64,000 bases of DNA from Bacillus sp. REN3 (lineage in GTDB: Bacteria; Bacillota; Bacilli; Bacillales; Cytobacillaceae): the NCBI RefSeq assembly GCF_017912555.1, contig NZ_JAERSD010000010.1, forward strand, positions 62,001 through 126,000, in the 5' to 3' direction. Below the pieces are notes generated by a model, which did no database searches, was not told the origin of the DNA, and worked only from the letters and a program-made list of their open reading frames with translations. Position numbers and translations under genes: made by a program. Within the stretch, counting starts at the first letter, position 1. The number at the start of each line of letters is the position of its first letter. Positions 45,716 through 53,752 of this stretch are shown in pieces.

Positions 45716-46669
45716 TTACTTTTTCAATCCTTCAAGAGTATCAAGAGATGCTTTGATATCATCATCAGATAATGGAGCGAATCCTGTTTCTTTCGCCACA
45801 TCCTGTGCGTTTTTCATTGAATAGATCGCATAATCAAGGACCTGCGGCTTTTCTTTCGCTTGGTTCACATTCAGGTATGTGAATACCGGACGAGTGAATG
45901 GTGCATACTCTCCATCTTCTTTGATGGTATCCAGCGATGGTTCTACCGGACCGTTCCCAAAATCCACTTTAACAGCTGACAGCTTGTCCTTGTTGCTTTC
46001 ATAGTAGCCATATCCAAAGAATCCGATTGCATTCTTATCCTTTGACACAAGGTCTACTAGTGTTGAGTAGTCTTGCTGCAGATTGATATTTTCTTGAAGG
46101 TCTTGTTCTCCAAGAATGTTCTCGAACATGAACTCATATGTTCCATGGTTCTCGTTAGGTCCATATGTCTTGATTTCTTCTTCCGGGAAGTCTGGACGTA
46201 CATCGGACCATTTCTTCTTGCCTTTGCTTGCAAGGAAGATATCGACAACTTCTTCTTTAGTCAGTTCTTTTGCCCAATCGTTTTCTTTATTGATGACAAT
46301 TGTAATTCCGTCTAAAGCAACCTTCAATTCCTGTACTTCAATGCCAAGCTCTTCAGCCTTGGCTTTTTCTTCGTCTTTGATCTGGCGGGAAGCATCGTTA
46401 AAATCTGTTCCGTCTTTTGCAAGGAACTTCTTGAATCCTGCTGAAGTTCCAGAACGGCTGACCTCAACTGAAACATTTTCCTTTTCTCCCATATAGTTTT
46501 CAGCCATCCGGGACATGAATGGATAAACCGTTCCTGAGCCATCGATGACAACGCTGCCTTCTAGTTCTTCAGCATTTCCATTTTCGTTATCTTCGCCTCC
46601 GCAAGCCGCAGTAAAGACCATGGTAGCTGCAAGCGTGATAAACAGGCCCATTTTCTTAAGACTCTTCAT
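45716..46669 (-). CDS. pstS: Phosphate-binding lipoprotein PstS
   Basis: 317 aa periplasmic-type binding protein. Signal peptide MKSLKKMGLFITLAATMVFT with lipobox TAAC (Cys23). Phosphate-binding motifs DGSGTVYPFMSR, VEVSRSGTSAGFKKF and ALDGITIVIN. It delivers phosphate to PstCA. First gene of the operon, behind a Pho-box array. Slightly acidic (many E, D), as in family members from bacilli. Confidence 0.96.
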   Translation of the reverse strand: MKSLKKMGLFITLAATMVFTAACGGEDNENGNAEELEGSVVIDGSGTVYPFMSRMAENYMGEKENVSVEVSRSGTSAGFKKFLAKDGTDFNDASRQIKDEEKAKAEELGIEVQELKVALDGITIVINKENDWAKELTKEEVVDIFLASKGKKKWSDVRPDFPEEEIKTYGPNENHGTYEFMFENILGEQDLQENINLQQDYSTLVDLVSKDKNAIGFFGYGYYESNKDKLSAVKVDFGNGPVEPSLDTIKEDGEYAPFTRPVFTYLNVNQAKEKPQVLDYAIYSMKNAQDVAKETGFAPLSDDDIKASLDTLEGLKK

Positions 46670-46730
46670 TCCTTAATTCCCCCTACGAGATATGGTTGTT
46701 TTGTCCTACAAACAAAGAATAATCCTTTAC

Positions 46731-46790
46731 CTTTAACTCTGTTTTAATTGAATGTAAAGGTTTTGTAAAATTGGTTGAACGGTATGTAAA
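46731..46790 (-). promoter_or_regulatory. Pho-box array (PhoP-binding) upstream of pstS
   Basis: Reading the minus strand from 46790: TTTACA, TTCAAC, TTTACA (10 bases on), TTTACA (11 on), TTAAAA (11 on) and TTAAAG (11 on). This matches TT(A/T/C)A(C/T)A repeats with 5-base gaps bound by phosphorylated PhoP. It ends about 60 bases before the pstS start. Confidence 0.85.
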
Positions 46791-46843
46791 TCTCCTACAG
46801 CACGTAATATGCAAAATGCAAATGGCATCCACTCGGATGACAT

Positions 46844-46873
46844 AAAAAAAAACTGCCTCAAAACCGAGACAGT
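46844..46873 (-). terminator. pbpA terminator
   Basis: AACTG-t-CTC-ggttt-tGAG-g-CAGTT followed by eight or nine T on the minus strand, eight bases after the pbpA stop. Confidence 0.85.
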
Positions 46874-46881
46874 TACACCGT

Positions 46882-49053
46882 TCATTCCAAATCCTCTTCA
46901 ACTTCCTCCAGCAGCTGGTCACCCTCTTCTTTTTTCTCTATTTCCTGGTCAGGCTTCACTGGATTCATATTCCCTTCCATTCTTTTTTTCTTCAATTCAA
47001 AATACGTATCCAGTACGCGCCGGCCGATGTCATTATTTGCATGATGGCCACGATTCCCTTCATAGGCCCATGGAACCATGACAGCTATGGCAACTTCAGG
47101 GTTATTATATGGAGCGTATGCCACTAGGCTCAAGTTCATGACCTCAGGAGGCTCATTACGTGGGAATTTGCTTCTTTCCGGTCCATCATAAAACGCTTGG
47201 GCAGTCCCTGTCTTTCCTGCCGGTTTGTATTCAGCACTATGGAATGACCCGTAAGCCGTTCCGCCCGGCTCCTGCATGACTCTCCTGAATCCTTCCTGTA
47301 CCCTGTCGAACCATTCCGGTTTGGCATCCACTTTGTTAAGGATGACTGGACCAAATTCCTGCAGAACGGGTCCTACCTCGTTATTATCCATCACAGGCTC
47401 CCGCAGTTCCTTTACCATTTTCGGCTGGATCCTGCTCCCTCCATTCGCGATGGTCGATACATATTGTGCCAATTGCAAGGTGGTGTACGTATCATACTGT
47501 CCAATGGAAAAGTCGAGCAGAAGACCTGGTCCTCTTCCAGAACCTTTGAAACCGACCATTTCATTAGGGAGATCGATTCCAGTTCTTGCTCCAAGACCGA
47601 ACTGGCTGAAATAATTCCTCATTGTATCGAATGCTTTTGGATCCAATGGAAGAGGCTGGTCGTACTTATAGACACCTTTTCCGATTTTGATGGCTGTCAT
47701 GAACATATAGACATTGGAAGAAACCTTCAGGGCATTGCGGTCATCCAGCATTCCAAGGCCCTGCTTCCAGGACTTCTTAGGGTTCGTATTTTTAATCTTG
47801 ATCGGGGTGTCATAGAAATGGGTTCCTGGTGTAATTGCGCCTGTCTTGAACCCAGTCATGATTGTCGCCCCTTTTACTGCAGACCCGGCATTATACGATG
47901 TCGTGAAATTCCCGCTGGCAAAATCACGCATGACCGCTGTTCCGGTCTCTTCATCCTTTGCGATCTGCTTGCCGGCTAGCGTCAGGATTTCGCCCGTTTT
48001 GGGATCCATCATGACAACGAATGCCCTGTCAAGAAGCCTTGTTCCTGGCTGCCTTTTGGCATTCCGCAATTCTTCTTCGATGATTTTCTCAACAGCGAGC
48101 TGAAGGTCCATATCCACAGTGAGGACAAGGTCTTTTCCCCGCTGCCCTTCAGAGATGATCTTTGTGTCAAGCACATTTCCAGCTTTATCCGTTATGTTTT
48201 TGACCTTAGCCTTCTGTCCATGAAGGACATCTTCATATTGAAGCTCGAGATAACTCTTCCCGACCCTGTCATTCCGGCTGTAATCCCGGGATAAGTAGTA
48301 ATCAAGCTTTTCCTTTGGAAGACCTTCATCTGAATCAGTCACGGATCCAAGGATGGACTTCAGCGTATTTTGATAAGTATATTTCCTTTCCCAATCAGTC
48401 GTCGTATCGACACCTGGCAACTTTTCAAGGTTTTCGCTCACAACTGCGAATTCTTCCGGCGTGACATCTTTTTTGACAATTTGCGGAGACAACGCATATC
48501 CGCTGATGAACTCCCGGAAAATCGCAAGGATTTCCATGTCTTCCCCTGTCAATTCCTTTATTTCCGCTTCTGTGATCCTTTCAAGCTGGAGGTTGTAAAT
48601 GGCTTTGTCATCGAGCTTCTTTTCGTTATAAAGACTCCATTCTTTTTTTGTGATTTTCTTCTTCGCCCGTTCTTCGTTTATCAATATCCAATAGTCTTTT
48701 TTATCTCTTTCCCTTACCTGCTTTGTATCCTTTTCGATCAGCTTCGCCAGCCGTTCAGCCACCATCAGCATCTCGTCCGTTTTTGTACCCTGGTTCTTCG
48801 TGTAGGTGATGGCTTTGCTTGGGACATTGTCGACAATCGGCTTCATATTCCTGTCATACATTTTCCCCCGTGGAACCGGACTGTTCACTGTTACATCCTC
48901 GGTCCGCTCAATTTCCCTTTTAAAATCTTCCCCATAAACGATCTGGACAATCCCGAGCCTTAAAATCAGCATCGAGAACAGCAAAAACACGGCAAAGAAC
49001 ACCATATTTAGCCTGAATGGCACATGTGTCTTCTTTTTTTTCTTTTTGTTCAA
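46882..49053 (-). CDS. pbpA: Penicillin-binding protein 2A-type transpeptidase
   Basis: 723 aa class B PBP. N-terminal membrane anchor (MVFFAVFLLFSMLILRLGI), pedestal domain, then transpeptidase with SxxK (NAGSAVKGA), SxN (KVSSNVYMF) and KTG (GKTGTAQAFY). It cross-links peptidoglycan during elongation and spore outgrowth. I start at TTG 49053 (MNKKKKKKTHVPFRLN), matching the B. subtilis PBP2A start; a longer frame upstream has no ribosome binding site. The C-terminus is an acidic E-rich tail. It sits next to pst, as in B. subtilis. Confidence 0.94.
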   Translation of the reverse strand: MNKKKKKKTHVPFRLNMVFFAVFLLFSMLILRLGIVQIVYGEDFKREIERTEDVTVNSPVPRGKMYDRNMKPIVDNVPSKAITYTKNQGTKTDEMLMVAERLAKLIEKDTKQVRERDKKDYWILINEERAKKKITKKEWSLYNEKKLDDKAIYNLQLERITEAEIKELTGEDMEILAIFREFISGYALSPQIVKKDVTPEEFAVVSENLEKLPGVDTTTDWERKYTYQNTLKSILGSVTDSDEGLPKEKLDYYLSRDYSRNDRVGKSYLELQYEDVLHGQKAKVKNITDKAGNVLDTKIISEGQRGKDLVLTVDMDLQLAVEKIIEEELRNAKRQPGTRLLDRAFVVMMDPKTGEILTLAGKQIAKDEETGTAVMRDFASGNFTTSYNAGSAVKGATIMTGFKTGAITPGTHFYDTPIKIKNTNPKKSWKQGLGMLDDRNALKVSSNVYMFMTAIKIGKGVYKYDQPLPLDPKAFDTMRNYFSQFGLGARTGIDLPNEMVGFKGSGRGPGLLLDFSIGQYDTYTTLQLAQYVSTIANGGSRIQPKMVKELREPVMDNNEVGPVLQEFGPVILNKVDAKPEWFDRVQEGFRRVMQEPGGTAYGSFHSAEYKPAGKTGTAQAFYDGPERSKFPRNEPPEVMNLSLVAYAPYNNPEVAIAVMVPWAYEGNRGHHANNDIGRRVLDTYFELKKKRMEGNMNPVKPDQEIEKKEEGDQLLEEVEEDLE

Positions 49054-49177
49054 GCCTCTCCCACCCCCATAAATCTGGTATATCCGTGCATTGGCACTAA
49101 TGTTTATTCTATCGAAAAAAAGCATTTTTTTCTATCAGCAAATCCTTTAAGATAATTTTTCCAAAGGCTCTGTTAAA

Positions 49178-49560
49178 CCTGGGTGTTGATTTCCACTCCA
49201 GGGACATGCTTTCCGCGGGGCGTCAGTGGAGCTGGTCCAGCTTCAGCGCTTAGCCCCTCGAGTCGCTTCGCTCCCGCCAATGGAGTCAAAGAGCGACTTC
49301 ACTGTCAGGCCCTTCGACGGACAGGACGTCCTAGTGCCGACGTTGCCGCAGGACGCGGCGGTCTTAGTCGGCCAGCGCTTGTCGGGGCTGGCCAAAGCGC
49401 TTCCAGCTTCCCTATCTCCTCGGCCCTTTGCGCCTGCGGGGCCTCCACCTTGCCGCTGCATCCCGCAGGACACTGAAAGGCTCCGGCGAATTCGCCCACG
49501 CACGAAGGAAATGCATTAGCATTTTCGAGGAGCCAGTCCCTTCCGTTCCGATCAACTCTT
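49178..49560. repeat. Dispersed intergenic repeat, copy B (long form)
   Basis: Shares both ends with copy A (6364-6560): GATTTCCACTCCAGG, GCTTTCCGCGGGGCGTCAG, and at the other end GAATTCGCCCACGCACGAAG, AAATGC-atta-GCATTTTC and CCGTTCCGATCAA. Between them lies a GC-rich insert of roughly 250 bases, part of which (49235-49264) matches copy C inverted. ORFs through it on both strands reflect GC-rich composition, not genes. Confidence 0.8.
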
Positions 49561-49622
49561 TAAAAAACAACATTCAACTTTAACACAGCCTTTCCAAAAA
49601 GCTAATATTATTTAAAAGGATG

Positions 49623-49648
49623 AAAAAACCGGGATAGCTGTTCCCGGT
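49623..49648 (-). terminator. Terminator of the MFS gene
   Basis: ACCGGGA-acagcta-TCCCGGT followed by TTTTT on the minus strand, overlapping the stop codon. Confidence 0.85.
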
Positions 49649-50868
49649 CAGGCTGTAGCCTTAAGATGGACTTGACGCACAAACCAATAAATCAATGTAT
49701 GGCCGCTTCCGAGAATCAAAAGGATGACTGGGATGCTTTTTTCTTCGTTGAAAAAAGTAATCGCTCCCAGGAACACGATTATCGATACAATTCGGCCGAG
49801 ATTGAGGAAAATTTCCCTGACAACGATATATTCTATCCTCATTTCTGCTGCTTTCCACCCTCTGCCGATCACATCATAGGTCATCGAAATATAAGGCACC
49901 AGGAGAAGGGGATAAGCGACAGCAATGAGCACTGCATATAGGAGCAATCGTTCGAAGGTAGGCTCGAATACAATGAAGAAAATGGAGAAGTAAAGAATCA
50001 GCCCTCCAATCAGGATCGCTTTTTTCCTCAGTTGTTTCTTCAAAAGCCTTGAAGCCAAATAATAGGCTAGAAATGATATAGCTGAATTCAGGAGGCCAAA
50101 AGTTCCAAGCGCCATTTCACTATCCGTCGCAATAAAGACAAAGACGGAAATGATGAACACAAATACTCCCTCTCTCAAACCCTGAAAAAAATGGGCGTTT
50201 GTAATCATCCTCCAATTCAGATCATGTTTTCTTTCAGTAAAAATCCTCTGAAACCAATACTTCCCGTGTGCTGGTCTTCTTTTCAGGAAAAAGCTAAGAA
50301 AGACGGCAATGGAAAACAATGACAAGGAGAGTCCAAAGACTACAGTATATCCTGTGAAATTCTCCATCCTTGATATGATGAAACCTGCGGCGACAGGTCC
50401 AATCATGCCGCCAAATGAGGTGAGGATCCCGAGAAAGCCATTAAAGAAATCCCTTGTCTCCGGTTCAGTTATTTCGAATGTAAGCACATTATAGGCAAGC
50501 CAATAGAAACCATAGCCAACTCCAAGCAGTCCCCCTAAAAGCAGTAGATAGTCGGAAGCCCTGGTACCCGCTAGCAAAACAGTGACATAAAAAACGGCTA
50601 AAAAAATGACCCCGATCCGTAAGACGATGACCCTGTCGATTTTCTTCGCCCATCTGCCTGCAAGGATGAAAGTTAAAGGCTGTGCAATCACAATCGCTAA
50701 ATTATATAATCCCAAGTCGGATAGTTCACCGGATTGTTTCCATAAGTAAATATTGACGAATGTGTTGGAAAGGGCGATGCTCAATGAGTACAATCCCCCA
50801 ATGGTCAGCAGGAGCGACAAATCCTTAGTAAGTTCAATGTCTCCCAGTATTTTCTTCACTTTGCTCAT
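49648..50868 (-). CDS. yqgE: Major facilitator superfamily transporter YqgE
   Basis: 406 aa with about 11-12 transmembrane helices. No substrate-specific motif that I recognise; GRWAKKIDRVIVLRIG is the loop 2-3 signature and an acidic pair EITEPETRDFFNGF follows helix 4. GGGGAG precedes ATG 50868; a TTG six bases further up is in frame. Located between pbpA and sodA as yqgE in B. subtilis. Substrate unknown. Confidence 0.85.
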   Translation of the reverse strand: MSKVKKILGDIELTKDLSLLLTIGGLYSLSIALSNTFVNIYLWKQSGELSDLGLYNLAIVIAQPLTFILAGRWAKKIDRVIVLRIGVIFLAVFYVTVLLAGTRASDYLLLLGGLLGVGYGFYWLAYNVLTFEITEPETRDFFNGFLGILTSFGGMIGPVAAGFIISRMENFTGYTVVFGLSLSLFSIAVFLSFFLKRRPAHGKYWFQRIFTERKHDLNWRMITNAHFFQGLREGVFVFIISVFVFIATDSEMALGTFGLLNSAISFLAYYLASRLLKKQLRKKAILIGGLILYFSIFFIVFEPTFERLLLYAVLIAVAYPLLLVPYISMTYDVIGRGWKAAEMRIEYIVVREIFLNLGRIVSIIVFLGAITFFNEEKSIPVILLILGSGHTLIYWFVRQVHLKATA

Positions 50869-51189
50869 GGACAACTCCCCTTTACTCTTGGGTAGTTTCT
50901 AACAAAGTGTAGGGCGTTATGCACTTTTTCAATGCCGCGTTCGATATGCGGTGCCCCTGCTATTCTTGTTCGGAGCTTTCTTCCGGTTTAGCTGCTGCTT
51001 CGAGCTTTCCATTGGGATCAAATGTCTGCAATTACATTCTATACCGTTTTTAAAAAAGTGGCCTTTAGAATCAGAAACTGATTGCAAAGAGGAAGCCTTC
51101 CTGGCTTCCTCTTTTACTTTCAGTTCCTCCTCAACAATCCATACAGGAGGTTTTCCCTCGTACGGCTTGCCCGGGCACGCATAACGAAA
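50869..51189. other. Intergenic region downstream of sodA
   Basis: About 320 bases with the yqgE promoter side and one strong hairpin (51087-51113). A 111-codon minus-strand frame runs through two hairpins and lacks a ribosome binding site, so it is not called. Confidence 0.45.
51087..51113. terminator. Hairpin between sodA terminator and yqgE
   Basis: AAGAGGAAGCC-ttcct-GGCTTCCTCTT; T-run TTTTA on the plus strand. There is no plus-strand gene upstream of it. Confidence 0.6.
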
Positions 51190-51216
51190 AAGAGGCTGCA
51201 ATGAATGCAGCCTCTT
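51185..51216 (-). terminator. sodA terminator
   Basis: AAGAGGCTGCA-ttcat-TGCAGCCTCTT followed by TTTCG on the minus strand, 14 bases after the sodA stop. Confidence 0.85.
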
Positions 51217-51229
51217 GATTAAAACCTTA

Positions 51230-51838
51230 TTATTTTGCTGAATTGAAACGTTTGTTGACTTCATCCCAGTTCACGACATTCCAGAATGCACCGATGTACT
51301 CTGGTCTTCTGTTCTGGTATTTCAAGTAGTAGGCATGTTCCCAAACATCAAGTCCAAGAATTGGAGTCTTCCCTTCCATTAAAGGAGAATCCTGGTTTGG
51401 AGTGCTGGTTACTTCCAGTTCGCCATTGTTAACGACAAGCCATGCCCATCCAGAACCAAAACGAGTTGTTGCAGCTTTGGTGAATTCTTCCTTGAAGGCT
51501 TCGAAATTGCCGAATTTTGAATCGATCGCTTCCGCAATTTCCCCAACAGGCTGTCCGCCGCCATTTGGAGAGATGATTTGCCAGAATAAAGAGTGGTTGG
51601 CATGGCCGCCGCCATTGTTGCGAACCGCTGTCCGTGCGGATTCTGGAACTGCGTCAAGATTGGAAATGACTTCTTCTACTGTCTTTGAAAGAAGTTCTTC
51701 TTTTCCCTCAAGTGCGTTGTTCAGGTTCGTGACATAAGTATTGTGATGCTTTGTGTGGTGGATATTCATTGTTTCTTTGTCAATGTGTGGTTCAAGTGCA
51801 TCGTATGCATACGGTAATTGTGGTAATTCAAATGCCAT
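51230..51838 (-). CDS. sodA: Manganese superoxide dismutase
   Basis: 202 aa cytosolic Mn-SOD. Metal ligands His27, His82, Asp164 (DVWEH) and His168; [20 protein letters not shown] start; [13 protein letters not shown] and GSGWAWLVV are Mn-type signatures. AGGAGG precedes ATG 51838. It dismutates superoxide and lies back to back with fnr. A TTAGAA-N3-TTCTAA palindrome sits about 60 bases upstream. Confidence 0.97.
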   Translation of the reverse strand: MAFELPQLPYAYDALEPHIDKETMNIHHTKHHNTYVTNLNNALEGKEELLSKTVEEVISNLDAVPESARTAVRNNGGGHANHSLFWQIISPNGGGQPVGEIAEAIDSKFGNFEAFKEEFTKAATTRFGSGWAWLVVNNGELEVTSTPNQDSPLMEGKTPILGLDVWEHAYYLKYQNRRPEYIGAFWNVVNWDEVNKRFNSAK

Positions 51839-51899
51839 TTCAACAACCTCCTATGTATCGTGTTTCACTTTTAAAACAATCTATTTCATTATTCAGATA

Positions 51900-51914
51900 T
51901 TAGAATTGTTCTAA
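51900..51914 (-). promoter_or_regulatory. PerR/Fur-like palindrome upstream of sodA
   Basis: TTAGAATTGTTCTAA matches the PerR consensus TTATAATNATTATAA at 11 of 14 defined positions and is itself symmetrical (TTAGAA-N3-TTCTAA). A metal- or peroxide-sensing regulator is possible. Confidence 0.4.
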
Positions 51915-52077
51915 AAGTGGTTCATGTTTAGATTACCAGAGAACGGTAACCGATTCAAATAAAACGCCTTGTTCACCATAATTAAATTTCCCTTCTCCTG
52001 GTTTTTTATACACCTGGAGACCCTCGCCATAGTTTTCGAAAATTCGTCAATAATCCTCAAAAAGGCTTTCTGTCAAC

Positions 52078-52103
52078 GATTTAAGTCGCGTGCGACTTAA
52101 ATC
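52078..52103. promoter_or_regulatory. 12-bp perfect inverted repeat upstream of fnr
   Basis: GATTTAAGTCGC, two-base centre GT, GCGACTTAAATC. It lies 26 bases before the -35 of the fnr promoter and has no T-run. It is more likely an operator than a terminator. Confidence 0.6.
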
Positions 52104-52128
52104 ACTACCATATAGTGGAAAAGCACTG

Positions 52129-52157
52129 TTGACATGGTAACAATAAATCTTTTAAAT
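52129..52157 (+). promoter_or_regulatory. Probable sigma-A promoter of fnr
   Basis: A perfect TTGACA (52129-52134), 17-base spacer, TTAAAT (52152-52157), 36 bases before the fnr start. Confidence 0.6.
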
Positions 52158-52192
52158 CAGAAGTGTAAAGGGAATTTAAGGAGACGATCCTC

Positions 52193-52885
52193 ATGGATAA
52201 AAATATCTCATTGTACAGTTTAATTTTACAGAATTTCATTGATAAAGAAACGATCCAAAAAGTAAAGGCTGGCACCATACTATTTCAGGAAGACGAAAAT
52301 GTCCAGCATGTTTACGTCATCCTAAGCGGCAGTGTATCGATTGGGCGCGTCCATATGAAAGGGAAAGAATTCATCCTGAAGATATTGAATGGGGAAGAGA
52401 TGATCATCGAATACGAATTGTTCAAGCATGCCCCGCGTTATCATTTTTCAGCTAAAACACTCAGCGATTGCGAAGTCTTGATGATCAAGAAAGACCAGTT
52501 CGAGGAATTTGTGCTAAGCGACAAAACAGCGATGAATTCACTTGTGAATTGGCTGAGCACCCGCTATCTGAAAGCACAGATGAAATGCCAGGACCTCATC
52601 ATGAACGGCAAAAAAGGCGGCCTTTATTCCATCCTGATCCGTCTCTGCAATAGCTATGGCGTGATGACAGACGAGGGAATCCTGATTGATCTTCCTCTTA
52701 CACACCAGGAACTGGCAAATCTCACCTATGGCACTAGGGAAGTTGTCCAAAGGATGCTGAAGGATCTTCGGGAAAAGGATATTATTGGATATGACCAATT
52801 GAAATTCACCGTAAAAAACCTCGCCTACTTAAAAAAAGAAGTAGATTGCCAAAATTGTTCTTTTGAGATTTGCGGTTTGAACTGA
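52193..52885 (+). CDS. fnr: Crp/Fnr regulator of the Bacillus Fe-S type
   Basis: 230 aa. N-terminal cyclic-nucleotide-like beta barrel (about residues 20-110), dimer helix, C-terminal winged helix (LTHQELANLTYGTREVVQRMLKDL, residues 169-192). The C-terminal cluster Cys219, Cys222, Cys227 has the C-x2-C-x4-C spacing of B. subtilis Fnr, whose fourth ligand is an Asp; Asp134 in CQDLIMNGKKG is its likely equivalent. It should carry an oxygen-labile [4Fe-4S] cluster and switch genes on without oxygen. AAGGAG precedes ATG 52193. No narK or nar genes are near. Confidence 0.88.
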   Translation: MDKNISLYSLILQNFIDKETIQKVKAGTILFQEDENVQHVYVILSGSVSIGRVHMKGKEFILKILNGEEMIIEYELFKHAPRYHFSAKTLSDCEVLMIKKDQFEEFVLSDKTAMNSLVNWLSTRYLKAQMKCQDLIMNGKKGGLYSILIRLCNSYGVMTDEGILIDLPLTHQELANLTYGTREVVQRMLKDLREKDIIGYDQLKFTVKNLAYLKKEVDCQNCSFEICGLN

Positions 52886-52935
52886 CTGATTAATCCGGAC
52901 AATTGTTAAACTTGCTTTCTCAGCAGGAAATCAAC

Positions 52936-52979
52936 GAGTCCTTCGCTGGCGGATGGTCGCCTGCGGAGGACTCCTTTTT
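52936..52979 (+). terminator. fnr terminator
   Basis: GAGTCCT-t-CGC ... GCG-g-AGGACTC followed by CTTTTTG, 50 bases after the fnr stop; a long, mostly paired stem. Confidence 0.85.
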
Positions 52980-53081
52980 GCATCCCGGCCATTGAACAAT
53001 CATCCTCGATTATACCCCATCAAGGAAATCCCTAGCCTTTTCCAGAATTTCTCCACTATCTGCAATCAAGACAACAGATTT

Positions 53082-53579
53082 TTATATAGCTTTTTCCTTT
53101 TTATTGAATGAGGACAAAAAAGTAGATGAGCATAGCAGCCTGGATGATTTTGTTATGACGCTGCTCACAAAGCCGACTACTGAGCCAAACCCTATTTTAG
53201 CCGCATCCTGCAGATTCTGCCTGTTCACAATCATTTCGGCAATCGCTGCTCCAAGGAACGGCCCCACCAGGATTCCAAGGAATGGGATTACAAACGGTCC
53301 AATAATCAGGCCGATCGTACTGCCAATTATGCCTGCCTTAGTCCCTCCATATTTTTTAACTCCGATCATATTGGCGATATAATCCGCACCAAACAGCAAG
53401 AGAAGAAACAATCCCTGGATTAGCCAGAACACCCAGTTAAAAGGATCGAAGGAAAAGAAAACACCATACAGGATGAAGCCGCCAACCAGGAACACTACTC
53501 CAGGCAGGATCGGAAAAATCAGGGCAGCGAATGCGCCTGCAAATAGGATCCAGATGATTATCCAATAAATAATTTCCAT
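53082..53579 (-). CDS. yqgC: DUF456 membrane protein YqgC with an apparent frameshift near the 3' end
   Basis: DUF456 protein with about five membrane helices (MEIIYWIIIWILFAGAFAAL; ILPGVVFLVGGFILYG; FWLIQGLFLLLLFGADYIA; a glycine-rich pair GSTIGLIIGPFVIPFLGILVG). The last 20 residues read as a non-hydrophobic tail (SSRLLCSSTFLSSFN). Shifting to the -1 frame at 53148-53151 (run of four A on the minus strand) gives KIIQAAMLIYFFVLIQ and a stop at 53101-53103, the expected final helix. So one base seems deleted. Start at ATG 53579 with a weak ribosome binding site. Function unknown. Confidence 0.8.
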   Translation of the reverse strand: MEIIYWIIIWILFAGAFAALIFPILPGVVFLVGGFILYGVFFSFDPFNWVFWLIQGLFLLLLFGADYIANMIGVKKYGGTKAGIIGSTIGLIIGPFVIPFLGILVGPFLGAAIAEMIVNRQNLQDAAKIGFGSVVGFVSSVITKSSRLLCSSTFLSSFNKKEKAI

Positions 53580-53714
53580 TCTCATCATCCATTCATTAAG
53601 CGTTTTTTTTAAAACGGCGGTGTCTGGCATGCTGGTTGGCTTCAGCTTTCCTCCATGGAAAACGGCAAGCCTTCATGCCTCCCATCAAAGCCATCATGCA
53701 GGAATCTATAGCCT

Positions 53715-53746
53715 AAAAAATAAGCAAGGGATATCCCTTGCTTATT
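53715..53746. terminator. Terminator of the Na/Pi cotransporter gene
   Basis: AATAAGCAAGGGAT and ATCCCTTGCTTATT, a perfect 28-base palindrome, followed by TTTTTT on the minus strand, seven bases after the stop. Confidence 0.88.
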
Positions 53747-53752
53747 TTACCA

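Noticed and set aside
49226-49519. Long open frames in both directions around 49.2-49.5 kb
   Set aside because: They lie in a GC-rich dispersed repeat, where few stop codons are expected, and resemble no protein.
50929-51264. 111-codon minus-strand frame between sodA and yqgE
   Set aside because: It overlaps sodA and two hairpins, and no start with ribosome binding site is present.
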